DNA of 41,334 nt from Hymenobacter rubripertinctus (GTDB taxonomy: Bacteria > Bacteroidota > Bacteroidia > Cytophagales > Hymenobacteraceae), in contig NZ_QYCN01000027.1 in NCBI RefSeq assembly GCF_003583925.1, positions 14,570 to 55,903 on the forward strand. The letters are read 5' to 3'. The translations under genes and the position numbers were made by a program. Positions 9,055 through 16,983 of the stretch are shown piece by piece. The stretch's first letter is position 1; the number at the start of each line of letters is the position of its first letter. The notes beneath the pieces were generated by a model, which saw nothing but the letters and a program-made list of their open reading frames with translations, was not told where the DNA came from and did not search any database.

Positions 9055-9312
9055 ATGGCAAACCATAAATCGGCCCTCAAGCGCATCCGTTCCAACGAAG
9101 CTAAGCGCGTACTGAACCGTTACCAGGCAAAATCTACCCGCACCGCTATCAAGAAGCTGCGGGCCTCCACCGATGCTTCGGCCGCCCAGGAGCTGCTCCA
9201 GAAAGTATCGTCGATGCTGGACCGTCTGGCCAAGAAGAACATCATTCACAAGAACAAAGCCGCTAACAACAAGTCGAAGCTGGCCAAGTTCGTGAAGTCG
9301 CTGGCTGCGTAA
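9055..9312 (+). CDS. rpsT: 30S ribosomal protein S20
   Basis: An 85-residue, strongly basic protein beginning MANHKSALKRIRSNEAKRVLNRYQAKSTRTAIKK in two typical S20 helices and ending KSKLAKFVKSLAA. Its length and the conserved NHKSALKRIR start match bS20, which binds 16S rRNA at the base of the 30S body early in assembly. The frame is open further upstream, but the added residues lie across the promoter and are not conserved. The gene is monocistronic: its own promoter is immediately upstream, and a hairpin (9342-9373) and a repeat element separate it from the convergent pyk. Confidence 0.97.
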   Translation: MANHKSALKRIRSNEAKRVLNRYQAKSTRTAIKKLRASTDASAAQELLQKVSSMLDRLAKKNIIHKNKAANNKSKLAKFVKSLAA

Positions 9313-9341
9313 GTAGCAAACGGCTATCTGCTCTTGTATAG

Positions 9342-9373
9342 GCAAGGCCCGGTGCGCAAGCGTCGGGCCTTGC
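9342..9373 (+). terminator. Hairpin after rpsT
   Basis: A perfect 10-bp stem GCAAGGCCCG / CGGGCCTTGC (9342-9351 and 9364-9373) with a 12-base loop, 30 bases after the rpsT stop. No long U tract follows (TCTCGTG), so termination efficiency is uncertain. Confidence 0.5.
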
Positions 9374-9394
9374 TCTCGTGTGGCAAGGTCGTTG

Positions 9395-9567
9395 GCTGTT
9401 AGCAGAACGAACGTCATCCTGAGCGCAGCGAAGGATCTTATTACGTAGGCCCGATTCCTTGATACGGTCGTTGTAACGTGATAAGATCCTTTGCTCCGCT
9501 CAGGATGACGTTCGTTGTGCTAACAGCTAACAGCTAACAGCTAATAGCTAACAGCCAGAAGCTAAGC
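9395..9567. repeat. Composite inverted repeat with a GCTAACA heptamer array reaching into the pyk stop
   Basis: Arms at 9395-9441 and 9481-9527 match as inverted copies at 44 of 47 positions. The core is CGTCATCCTGAGCG, also seen near 32.1 kb. From 9519 the sequence GCTAACA repeats every seven bases (GCTAACA three times, GCTAATA, GCTAACA, GCCAGAA, GCTAAGC) to 9567. The last unit contains the pyk stop codon (TAG on the minus strand, 9562-9564). Confidence 0.85.
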
Positions 9568-11001
9568 CACGCTCACCTTCACCATGTTGGTTTTACCCTT
9601 CTTGTTGATGGGCATGGAAGCCGTGTTGATGAACACGTCGCCCTTTTTGAGGTGGCCGGAGGCGGTGAGGGCGTACTTGATGTCCGACACGGTGCTGTCG
9701 GTGCTCACCATCCGGTCGTAGTAGAAGCCGCGTACGCCCCAGATCAGGCTCAGGGCCGTGAGCAGGGGGCGGTTGTCGGTGAAGATGAAGATGTCGGCCT
9801 GGGGGCGGTACTTGGCAATCTGAAAAGCCGTGTAGCCGCGGTGGGTCATGCCGGTGATGGCCTTGGCCTGGGTGTTCTTGGCCAGGTGGCAGGCCGCCGA
9901 CAGCACGCTGTCGACCATGAAAGTGGGCGAGTTGGCATCAATGGGAAACCAGTGGTTGTAGAGGCTCGGCATCTGGGTTTCCACGCTGCGGATGGTGGCC
10001 ACCATCGAGCGGATAACCTCGGCGGGGTAGGCGCCCACGGCCGTTTCGGCGGACAGCATCACGGCATCGGCTCCGTCGATGACGGCGTTGGCCACGTCGC
10101 TGGTTTCGGCGCGGGTGGGGCGGGGAGCGGTAATCATGCTCTCCATCATCTGGGTGGCCACAATAACGGGCGTCCCGATTTTGTTGCACTTGGCAACGAT
10201 GCTCTTCTGGGCCATCGGCACCTGCTCCATCGATACCTCCACGCCCAGATCACCCCGGGCTACCATCACGGCGTCGGTGAGGGCAATAATTTCATCGAGG
10301 TTTTTGAGGCCCTCGGGCGTTTCGATTTTGGCGATAACGCGGATGTTCTTGCCGCTTTCGGCAATCAGGCTCTTGATGAAGCGGATGTCTTCGGCCCGGC
10401 GGGCGAAGGAGAGGGCAATCCAGTCCACATCGTTTTCGAGGCCAAACTTGAGGTCTTCAATGTCCTTCTCCGTCATCGACGGGGCCGACACGTCGGAATT
10501 CGGCAGGTTGATGCCCTTGCGGGGCTTCACGGTGCCGCCATAGATTACCTCCACGTCTACCTCCTGGTCGCGGTCGGTGGCCAGCACGCGCAGCTCAATT
10601 TTGCCGTCGTCGATGAGAATCATGTCGCCGGGCTTCACGTCGCGGGCCAGGCCCAGGTAAATCGTGCTCAGGCGGGTGGCGGTGCTGATTTCCTTCTCCC
10701 CGCACACGAGCTTGATTTTGTCGCCGGCCTTGATTTCGACCTGCCCGCCCTCGACCTCACCGAGGCGGATTTTGGGGCCCTGCAAATCCTGGAGCAGGCC
10801 CACATTCATGCGCAGGTCCTTGTTGAGGCGGCGCACCGTGTGAATGACGGCGAGGTGGTCTTCGTGGGAGCCATGGGAGAAGTTGAGGCGGAACACGTCC
10901 ACGCCTTCGCGCATGAGCATACCCAGCTTCTCGTACGTGTTGGAGGCAGGCCCCACGGTGGCAATGATTTTGGTTTTATTGAAATGCGGACTGGCTTCCA
11001 T
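9562..11001 (-). CDS. pyk: Pyruvate kinase
   Basis: A 479-residue enzyme converting phosphoenolpyruvate and ADP to pyruvate and ATP, the last step of glycolysis, in the cytoplasm. Diagnostic segments: TKIIATVGPAS at the N-terminus, FRLNFSHGSHEDH, LQDLQGPKIRLGEV, a B-domain insert near 75-170, the active-site block RVIAKIETPEGLKNLDEII, VARGDLGVEV, and ATQMMESMI...PTRAETSDVANAV. The C-terminal domain (about 340-479) is the usual allosteric part. The order next to the IPExxxVDY gene and acpP is conserved in many Bacteroidota. The terminal codons and stop lie at the edge of a heptamer repeat array. Confidence 0.97.
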   Translation of the reverse strand: MEASPHFNKTKIIATVGPASNTYEKLGMLMREGVDVFRLNFSHGSHEDHLAVIHTVRRLNKDLRMNVGLLQDLQGPKIRLGEVEGGQVEIKAGDKIKLVCGEKEISTATRLSTIYLGLARDVKPGDMILIDDGKIELRVLATDRDQEVDVEVIYGGTVKPRKGINLPNSDVSAPSMTEKDIEDLKFGLENDVDWIALSFARRAEDIRFIKSLIAESGKNIRVIAKIETPEGLKNLDEIIALTDAVMVARGDLGVEVSMEQVPMAQKSIVAKCNKIGTPVIVATQMMESMITAPRPTRAETSDVANAVIDGADAVMLSAETAVGAYPAEVIRSMVATIRSVETQMPSLYNHWFPIDANSPTFMVDSVLSAACHLAKNTQAKAITGMTHRGYTAFQIAKYRPQADIFIFTDNRPLLTALSLIWGVRGFYYDRMVSTDSTVSDIKYALTASGHLKKGDVFINTASMPINKKGKTNMVKVSVA

Positions 11002-11160
11002 GTTGGGCTAATACGGTCAAAAATTCGTGTGCAAAAGGTTCAGCAAAAAGCATCCTGAGTGGGCCGGTTCCTGCGGGCGGTGCCCCACATATTGAGCTGA
11101 CGCCAATAATACGGGAACCGGAAGGAGCACGACGCTCAGAATTGGCGCTGGTTTACGTTT

Positions 11161-11589
11161 TCAAAAGAGCAGATTTTCTTTGAATTTAAGGTCATTGGGG
11201 TCGAACTGGCTCACCAGCTGCACCTGGGGCAGGGCCGTGAGCTGCTGGATAAGCTCCTCGGCGGGGGGCAGGCCGGCCCCGTTATTGATTTGCAGCAGGT
11301 AGTCGTACTCCTTGATGTCGGGGGCCAGGAAGGGCTTCTTCAGGGCCGAGGCTTCGGCGCTGCGGTTGCGCAGCAGGCGCAGGGTGTGGTACTCGGTGGT
11401 GTGGAGGTAGTTGCTGATGACGAGCCGGCCCTTGTGCAGTAAATCGTAGAGCAGGTCGGGCTGCTTCACCAGCCGCAGGTGCAGGGCCTGGTTCAGCACC
11501 CAGGCCAGCGTGTGCTCCCGGGTGGAGGAAACGAGCCCGAACAGGTCGAAGTCGCAGCTGTATTCCACGTCCAGGGTGAAGGTTTTCAT
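11161..11589 (-). CDS. IPExxxVDY-family protein
   Basis: A 142-residue protein. I start at MKTFTLDVEYSCDFDLFGLVS (ATG at 11587-11589), because a -7 box lies just upstream and the extra residues of the longer frame look non-coding. It resembles the small Bacteroidota family named after an IPExxxVDY motif, which usually sits next to pyk and acpP. Here the corresponding segment is APDIKEYDYLLQI, so the name-giving motif is only partly kept (APD for IPE, YDY for VDY). It has no signal peptide and the function is unknown. It is transcribed toward pyk with a 159-base gap, possibly as one unit, and divergently from acpP. Confidence 0.75.
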   Translation of the reverse strand: MKTFTLDVEYSCDFDLFGLVSSTREHTLAWVLNQALHLRLVKQPDLLYDLLHKGRLVISNYLHTTEYHTLRLLRNRSAEASALKKPFLAPDIKEYDYLLQINNGAGLPPAEELIQQLTALPQVQLVSQFDPNDLKFKENLLF

Positions 11590-11614
11590 GGGCAGTGGCG
11601 AAGGAAGAAAAACG

Positions 11615-11622
11615 CAAAAATA
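11615..11622 (-). promoter_or_regulatory. Promoter -7 box for the IPExxxVDY gene
   Basis: On the minus strand the sequence reads TATTTTTG, a full match to the Bacteroidota -7 consensus TAnnTTTG, about 25 bases before the chosen ATG. The -33 position reads TTC rather than TTG at a 20-base spacing. Confidence 0.5.
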
Positions 11623-11691
11623 GAACTCTGACCCGGGCCGCGGAACCCGGCCGGCCATATTCCCCAACCCGCAAGATTCGGTGAAGGAAGT

Positions 11692-11722
11692 TTGACAATG
11701 TTAGCGAAGATGGTGTTATTTG
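11692..11722 (+). promoter_or_regulatory. Probable promoter of acpP
   Basis: TTG at 11692-11694 lies about 20 bases upstream of TTATTTG (11716-11722), a near match to the Bacteroidota -7 box. The acpP ATG is at 11752. The -33 element is good, but the -7 box is off consensus by one position. Confidence 0.4.
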
Positions 11723-11751
11723 TGCCGAGTTTTCTTTAAACCCCCACGGAA

Positions 11752-11988
11752 ATGTCTGAAATCGCAGAAAAAGTAAAAGCCATCATCATTGATAAACTCG
11801 GCGTTGAGGCTTCGGAAGTAACGCCGGAGGCTTCGTTCACCAACGACTTGGGTGCCGATTCGCTGGATACCGTTGAGTTGATCATGGAGTTCGAAAAAGA
11901 ATTCAACGTGTCTATTCCCGACGATCAGGCCGAGAACATCGGTACCGTAGGTCAGGCTATCAGCTACCTCGAAGAGCACGCTAAATAG
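11752..11988 (+). CDS. acpP: Acyl carrier protein
   Basis: A 78-residue acidic protein with the phosphopantetheine attachment motif [10 protein letters not shown]; the modified serine is S37. It begins [18 protein letters not shown] and ends with helix [14 protein letters not shown], the normal ACP fold and length. It carries growing acyl chains in type II fatty acid synthesis. It is followed by fabF and rnc on the same strand, the usual order. The stop codon TAG (11986-11988) overlaps the first bases of an inverted repeat that fills the acpP-fabF spacer. Confidence 0.98.
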   Translation: MSEIAEKVKAIIIDKLGVEASEVTPEASFTNDLGADSLDTVELIMEFEKEFNVSIPDDQAENIGTVGQAISYLEEHAK

Positions 11989-12083
11989 TTGTTAGTGCTT
12001 GGTTGTCAGTTGTTGGTGATGTGCTTACAGCGTAATGGCTGCCCCATTCTTCACTGACAACTGACAACCAAGCACCAATAACT
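11987..12083. repeat. Inverted repeat in the acpP-fabF spacer
   Basis: Arms at 11987-12019 and 12051-12083 pair at 29 of 33 positions. They share TGCTTGGTTGTCAGTTGT and its complement and are built from roughly 7-base units related to TCAGTTG, as in the large array near 38.2 kb. The left arm starts inside the acpP stop codon. Confidence 0.8.
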
Positions 12084-12088
12084 AAAAA

Positions 12089-12120
12089 GACCGGCCGGCC
12101 TGCCGCCGGTCGGTTTGCTT
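12089..12120 (+). terminator. Possible attenuator/terminator between acpP and fabF
   Basis: Stem GACCGGC / GCCGGTC (12089-12095 and 12105-12111) is followed by GGTTTGCTTTT. It could reduce read-through so that acpP is made in excess of fabF. It is a short stem with an imperfect U tract. Confidence 0.4.
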
Positions 12121-12158
12121 TTCTACCCTTTCCATTTTTTCGCTTCTCGAGCCCGCCT

Positions 12159-13412
12159 ATGTCTCTTCGGAGAGTTGTCGTGACCGGCCTGGGTGCCATT
12201 ACCCCCGTCGGCAAAACCGCCCCCGCGTATTGGGAGGGCCTGGCCGCCGGCCGTAGTGGTGCCGCGCCCATCACCCGTTTCGATGCCAGCAAGTTTAAAA
12301 CCCGCTTTGCCTGCGAAGTGAAGGACTACAATCCGGATGACTACTTCGAGCGCAAAGAGGGCCGGAAAATGGACATCTTCACCCAGTTCGCCCTCATCGC
12401 CGCCAACGAGGCCATTGCGGATGCCAATCTGGCCGCCGAAGGTATCGACAAGGACCGGGTGGGCGTTATCTGGGGCTCCGGCATTGGGGGGCTTACGTCG
12501 CTGCAAGCCGAGTGCATTGCCTTCGCCCACGGCGACGGCACGCCCCGCTTCAACCCCTTCTTCATCCCAAAAATGATTGCCGACAGCGCGTCGGGCAACA
12601 TTTCCATCCGCCACAAATTCCGGGGGCCGAACTTCGTGACGACGTCGGCCTGCGCCTCGTCGTCGGATTCGATTATTTCGGCCTACAACTACATCCGCCT
12701 CAATATGGCCGACGTGATGGTGACCGGCGGCTCGGAAGCCGCCATCACCGAGTCGGGCGTGGGCGGCTTCAACGCCCTCAAGGCTATGAGTGAGCGCAAC
12801 GACGCGCCCGAGCAGGCCTCCCGCCCCTACGACAAGGAGCGCGACGGTTTCGTGCTGGGCGAAGGTGCGGCCTCCCTCATTCTGGAAGAATACGAACATG
12901 CCAAGGCCCGCGGGGCCAAAATCTACGCCGAGCTGATCGGCGGCGGCATGTCGGCCGATGCCTACCACATTACGGCCCCCGATCCCGAGGGCAACGGCGT
13001 GGTGCTGGTGATGCAGAACGCGCTGCGCGATGCCGGCATCCGGCCCGAGCAGGTGGACTACATCAACACCCACGGCACGAGCACCCCGCTCGGCGACGGG
13101 GCCGAGGTGAAGGCCATTCAGAAAGTGTTCGGCGAGCACGCCTACGGCCTCAACATCAGCTCTACCAAGAGCATGACCGGCCACCTGCTGGGAGCCGCCG
13201 GGGCCATTGAGGCCGTGGCCTGCATCATGGCCATGCAGCACGGCGTAATCCCGCCCACCATCAACCACGTCACCGACGACCCCGAGCTGGACCCCAAGCT
13301 GAACTTCACGTTCAACGAGGCCCAGAAGCGCGAGGTGAACGTGGCCATGAGCAACACCTTCGGGTTTGGCGGCCACAACACGTCGGTCATCTTTCGTAAA
13401 CTTCCCGCTTAA
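12159..13412 (+). CDS. fabF: 3-oxoacyl-ACP synthase II (KAS II)
   Basis: A 417-residue condensing enzyme that elongates acyl-ACP with malonyl-ACP. The catalytic triad is visible: C165 in TTSACASSSD, H305 in INTHGTSTPLGD and H342 in MTGHLLGAAGAIEA. The N-terminus RRVVVTGLGAITPVG and the C-terminal SNTFGFGGHN are also typical. Length equals that of E. coli FabF. It lies downstream of acpP and its stop overlaps the rnc start by one base (TAATG at 13410-13414), so translation of the two is probably coupled. Confidence 0.97.
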   Translation: MSLRRVVVTGLGAITPVGKTAPAYWEGLAAGRSGAAPITRFDASKFKTRFACEVKDYNPDDYFERKEGRKMDIFTQFALIAANEAIADANLAAEGIDKDRVGVIWGSGIGGLTSLQAECIAFAHGDGTPRFNPFFIPKMIADSASGNISIRHKFRGPNFVTTSACASSSDSIISAYNYIRLNMADVMVTGGSEAAITESGVGGFNALKAMSERNDAPEQASRPYDKERDGFVLGEGAASLILEEYEHAKARGAKIYAELIGGGMSADAYHITAPDPEGNGVVLVMQNALRDAGIRPEQVDYINTHGTSTPLGDGAEVKAIQKVFGEHAYGLNISSTKSMTGHLLGAAGAIEAVACIMAMQHGVIPPTINHVTDDPELDPKLNFTFNEAQKREVNVAMSNTFGFGGHNTSVIFRKLPA

Positions 13413-14161
13413 TGCCCAAGCCCGGTCAGCCCCTGCCGTTATTCGGTTTTTTTCGCCGTCTGCTGGGCCGTGACCGGGCTTTCCGGCAAGCTATTACCAC
13501 CATCACGGGGCACGCGCCCGACAACGTGTACCTGTACCGGCTGGCCTTCACCCACTCTTCGGTGGTGCGCCAGCAAGGCGAACAGGCCCGCCACCAGAGC
13601 AACGAGCGGCTGGAATTCCTCGGCGACGCCGTGCTGGGTACGGCCGTGGCCGAGTACCTGTTTCGCAAGTTTCCCTACGAGCAGGAGGGCTTCCTGACGG
13701 AGATGCGCAGCCGCATCGTGAACCGGGAAAGCCTCAACGTGATTGCCCTCAAAACCGGGCTCGATAAGCTGGTGCAGCTCGATGCGGCCCAGGGCCGGGC
13801 GGCCCGCTCGCGCTCGGTGAACGGCAACGCCCTGGAGGCCCTGGTGGGGGCCGTGTACCTCGACCACGGCTACAAAACGGCCCGTAAGTTCGTGCTCAAC
13901 CGCCTGCTCAAGCCCTACGTGGACGTGAAGGCCATGACCCAGACGACCACCAACTTCAAGAGCAAGCTGATTGAGTGGGCCCAGCGCAACGGCAAAAACA
14001 TGCGCTACGAGCTCACCGGCGAAGCCCGCCCGGGCGGCGTCATGGAGTTTTCGGCCGTGGTGGTAGTGGATGAGGAAGAAGTGGCCACCGGCATGGGCCT
14101 CTCGAAAAAGCAAGCCGAGCAACTAGCCGCCGAGCGGGCGTTGGCCGCGCTGGGGGTATAA
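13412..14161 (+). CDS. rnc: Ribonuclease III
   Basis: A 249-residue double-strand-specific endoribonuclease that processes rRNA precursors and structured mRNAs. The signature NERLEFLGDAVLG is present near residues 65-77 and the second acidic patch is NALEALVGAVYLD. A C-terminal dsRBD runs from about FKSKLIEWAQRNGKN to KQAEQLAAERALAAL. It has the one-base overlap with fabF typical of this cluster in Bacteroidota. The stop TAA is the first element of a long inverted repeat (14161-14274), a structure RNase III itself might cut in its own message, which is speculation. Confidence 0.97.
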   Translation: MPKPGQPLPLFGFFRRLLGRDRAFRQAITTITGHAPDNVYLYRLAFTHSSVVRQQGEQARHQSNERLEFLGDAVLGTAVAEYLFRKFPYEQEGFLTEMRSRIVNRESLNVIALKTGLDKLVQLDAAQGRAARSRSVNGNALEALVGAVYLDHGYKTARKFVLNRLLKPYVDVKAMTQTTTNFKSKLIEWAQRNGKNMRYELTGEARPGGVMEFSAVVVVDEEEVATGMGLSKKQAEQLAAERALAALGV

Positions 14162-14274
14162 GAACAGCACTGCGGACCTCTGCGCAAACACAGCGTCCTC
14201 TGCGGGCTAAAATCGTAACAACGACTTAGCCCGCAGAGGAGGCTGTGTTTGCGCAGAAGGCGCAGTGCTGTTCT
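14161..14274. repeat. Long inverted repeat between rnc and nadE
   Basis: Arms 14161-14210 and 14226-14274 are inverted copies with a few mismatches. Both contain CAGCACTGCG, TGCGCAAACACAG and CCTCTGCGGGCTAA or their complements, around a 15-base centre. It begins in the rnc stop codon. Its CTCTGCG words recall the smaller element at 23081-23161. Confidence 0.85.
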
Positions 14275-14331
14275 GATAACTCAAGCCGGGAAAAAGGAGT
14301 TGCTTTGCAGACGCAAACCAACCATACCACT

Positions 14332-16305
14332 ATGCGAATAGCCGGCGCCGCCCTCAACCAGATTCCCTTCGACTGGACCCACAACCTGCGCACGATTCAG
14401 ACGGCCATTGAGCAGGCCAAAGCGGCCGGCGTGGAGCTGCTGTGCCTGCCGGAGCTGTGCCTGACCGGCTACGGCTGCGAGGACCTGTTTCTGAGCGACT
14501 GGCTGCCCGAGTCCGCCCTGCAACACCTGCAAACCATCCGGCCCTGGACGGCGGGCATCTGCGTGGTGGTGGGCCTGCCGGTGCGCCTGAGCGGCCGCAC
14601 GTACAACACGGCCGCCGTGCTGCGCGACGGGCAGGTGCTGGGTTTCGCGGCCAAGCAGTTCCTGGCCAACGACGGGGTGCACTACGAGCCCCGGTTCTTC
14701 CATCCCTGGCCGGCCGGCGAAACCACTACCGTGCAGTGGGAAGGGGAGGAGTGGCCCCTGGGGGATATGATTTTCGAGCACCAGGGCGTGAAATTCGGGT
14801 TTGAAATCTGCGAGGATGCCTGGCGGCCCGACGACGTGCGGCCCGCCTGCCGCCTCCAGGGCCGCGTGGACCTGATTGTGAACCCCTCGGCCTCGCACTT
14901 CGCCATGAGCAAAACCGACCTGCGCTACCAGCTGGTGTTGCAGGCCTCGCGCAAGTTCCACTGCACCTACCTCTACGCCAACCTGCTGGGCAACGAGGCC
15001 GGCCGCATCATCTACGACGGCGAAATTCTGGTGGCCCGCAACGGCCATCTGCTCCAGCGCAACCAGCTCATGAGCTTTAAGGAAGTGGATTTGGAGTGCG
15101 TGGACGTGGATTTCAGCACCGAGCTACCGGCCGCCGAAACCATTGCAGCCCTGCCCACGCCCGACGAGTACCTGGAGCTCAACCAGGCGCTAAGTCTGGC
15201 CCTGTTCGATTATTTGCGCAAGGCCCGCAGCCGGGGCTTCGTGCTCAGCCTCAGCGGCGGGGCCGACTCCTGCATGTGCGCCGTGGCGGTGGCCGAAATG
15301 GTACGCCTGGGCACCGCGGAGCTGGGCACGGCCGAATTCATGCGCCGATCGGGCTGCTTCACGGCCGCCGACATTGAGGAAATACCCGGCGCGCCCGGGG
15401 CTGCACCGCAACAGCGGCAGCTGGTGGCGGCCGACGGCTCGCCCAGCCCGACCCCGGCCGGCAACCTGCCCCCGGCCAGCACCGAGGCCGTTTCCGTTGA
15501 CCAGCGGGAGCTAAACCGCCGCCTGACGGGCCGCCTACTCACCTGCGCCTACCAAGGCACCGTGAATTCCTCCGACGACACGTTCACCTCGGCCCGGGAA
15601 CTGGCCGCCGACATTGGGGCCGTGTTTTACAGCTGGGATATCAACGAGGAAGTAAGCGGCTACGTGGGCAAGGTGGAGCACGCCCTGGGCCGGGAGCTGA
15701 CCTGGCAGACCGACGACCTGGCCCTCCAGAACATTCAGGCCCGGGTGCGCGCCCCCGCTATCTGGATGCTGGCCAACATCCAAAACTGCCTGCTGATGAC
15801 GACTTCCAACCGCTCCGAAGCCAGCGTGGGCTACTGCACCATGGACGGCGACACGGCCGGCTCCATCTCACCCATTGCCGGCGTGGACAAGTTCTTCGTG
15901 AAGCAGTGGCTGCGCTGGGCCGAAACCGAGCTCCACTACCCCGGCCTGCGCCGCGTGAACAGCCTGCAACCCACTGCCGAGCTGCGCCCGCTGGCCGACA
16001 ACCAGACCGATGAGCGCGACCTGATGCCCTACGTGCTGCTCAACCGCATCGAGCGCCTGGCCTTCTACGACCGGCTGGCTCCGGCCCAGGTGCTGGCCAC
16101 CCTGCGCCACGAAGACCCCGCCGCCGACTGGGAACAGCTCAAAACCTACGTGAAGCGCTTTTTCAGCCTCTGGAGCCGCAACCAGTGGAAGCGCGAACGG
16201 TACGCCCCCGCCTTCCACCTCGACGACTACAACGTGGACCCGCGCTCCTGGCTGCGCTTCCCCATCCTGAGCGGCGGCTACGCCCGGGAGCTGGCCGCGC
16301 TATAG
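14332..16305 (+). CDS. nadE: Glutamine-dependent NAD+ synthetase
   Basis: A 657-residue two-domain enzyme making NAD+ from deamido-NAD+, ATP and glutamine. The N-terminal nitrilase-like glutaminase domain (about 1-270) has its Glu-Lys-Cys triad in LCLPELCLTGYG, AAKQFLAND and FEICEDAW. The C-terminal synthetase domain carries the pyrophosphate loop LSLSGGADSCMCAVAVAEM and later TSNRSEASVGYCTMDGD. Start ATG 14332 (MRIAGAALNQIPFDW) is chosen because the frame upstream crosses the repeat. An extended, low-complexity loop (about residues 355-395, rich in P, A and G) is inserted before the second half of the synthetase domain. The gene has no operon partner. Confidence 0.96.
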   Translation: MRIAGAALNQIPFDWTHNLRTIQTAIEQAKAAGVELLCLPELCLTGYGCEDLFLSDWLPESALQHLQTIRPWTAGICVVVGLPVRLSGRTYNTAAVLRDGQVLGFAAKQFLANDGVHYEPRFFHPWPAGETTTVQWEGEEWPLGDMIFEHQGVKFGFEICEDAWRPDDVRPACRLQGRVDLIVNPSASHFAMSKTDLRYQLVLQASRKFHCTYLYANLLGNEAGRIIYDGEILVARNGHLLQRNQLMSFKEVDLECVDVDFSTELPAAETIAALPTPDEYLELNQALSLALFDYLRKARSRGFVLSLSGGADSCMCAVAVAEMVRLGTAELGTAEFMRRSGCFTAADIEEIPGAPGAAPQQRQLVAADGSPSPTPAGNLPPASTEAVSVDQRELNRRLTGRLLTCAYQGTVNSSDDTFTSARELAADIGAVFYSWDINEEVSGYVGKVEHALGRELTWQTDDLALQNIQARVRAPAIWMLANIQNCLLMTTSNRSEASVGYCTMDGDTAGSISPIAGVDKFFVKQWLRWAETELHYPGLRRVNSLQPTAELRPLADNQTDERDLMPYVLLNRIERLAFYDRLAPAQVLATLRHEDPAADWEQLKTYVKRFFSLWSRNQWKRERYAPAFHLDDYNVDPRSWLRFPILSGGYARELAAL

Positions 16306-16432
16306 AATAGGCTCCGGCCTACTATTGCGCCGCCTCGCCCCCGCACCCCCCGCTGCCTGATGCGTGCCGTGCAAGAGGAGCGGGCAAGCCTGACGATTCA
16401 GTTGTAGAACTTATACCCCCGGCAGATTCTAG

Positions 16433-16488
16433 CCCCGTTGGGGCGATACCAATCGTCCTAACGGTTGGCATCGCCCCAACGGGGTTTT
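16433..16488 (+). terminator. Terminator-like hairpin downstream of nadE
   Basis: Arms CCCCGTTGGGGCGATACCAA (16433-16452) and its near-complement TTGGCATCGCCCCAACGGGG (16465-16484) form a 20-bp stem with one mismatch, followed by TTTTGCCTTT. It lies 128 bases after the nadE stop. It may be a dispersed palindromic repeat that also serves as a terminator. Confidence 0.6.
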
Positions 16489-16546
16489 GCCTTTGCCCCC
16501 TTGCCTACACCTGCTCAGATTAGTTATTGCGGTTTCGCGAACCGCT

Positions 16547-16636
16547 GTACAAGTATTTTTCAAAAAGCGAAAATACTTGTACAACCTACGCGGCTAACTT
16601 GTACAAGTATTTTCGCTTTTTGAAAAATACTTGTAC
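16547..16636. repeat. Nested palindrome: four GTACAAGTATTTT copies in alternating orientation
   Basis: Two 36-base units (16547-16582 and 16601-16636) are exact reverse complements of each other, separated by 18 bases. Each unit is itself a hairpin: 13-mer GTACAAGTATTTT, a 10-base loop, then AAAATACTTGTAC. The same 13-mer therefore occurs four times without a mismatch, and the whole can fold either as two small hairpins or one large one. Confidence 0.92.
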
Positions 16637-16975
16637 AACTTCAAACTGCTTACCGCAGGCGGCGGGCCTCTGTTCTTGTTGGAGGCGGGGCCGCGCAGTG
16701 GCGGGCTGTTTCCCGACCCAATAGCCGCCGCTACTCACCGGAGCCGGTGCATTCGTCAGAAATTCTCCCTTCTCTCCGCAACCCATTGGCCGCCCCCGGG
16801 CAACTCAAAGCAACCGGGCACGGAAGTCCGGGATGCGTAGCGTTGCTGGTTGGGCTCTTTTTCGGCAGAATGAAATCCAGTCGTTCATTCAGCATGCACC
16901 TTCTCTCTTTTTCGGAGCGGGGGACCGGGGAAAGGCGAACCATTCCAGACCGCTGCCCCCCCGCTAAAAAACCGG

Positions 16976-16983
16976 TACTTTCG
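16976..16983 (+). promoter_or_regulatory. Possible -7 box of the antitoxin-toxin operon
   Basis: TACTTTCG matches the Bacteroidota -7 box TAnnTTTG except at one position. It lies 22 bases upstream of the GTG start proposed for the antitoxin. No TTG is seen at the usual -33 distance. Confidence 0.35.

Noticed and set aside
9652..11058. 468-codon plus-strand frame opposite pyk
   Set aside because: Antisense shadow rich in G, H and V; pyk on the other strand is unmistakable.
12123..13376. 417-codon minus-strand frame opposite fabF
   Set aside because: Antisense shadow; fabF has the full catalytic triad.
15322..15346. LGTAELGTAEF duplication in nadE as a sign of a frameshift
   Set aside because: The frame stays open and both flanks match NAD synthetase, so it is a small in-frame loop duplication.
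16527..16724. 65-codon frame across the nested palindrome
   Set aside because: Its repeated YKYF...NTCTT is only the translation of the palindromic repeat.
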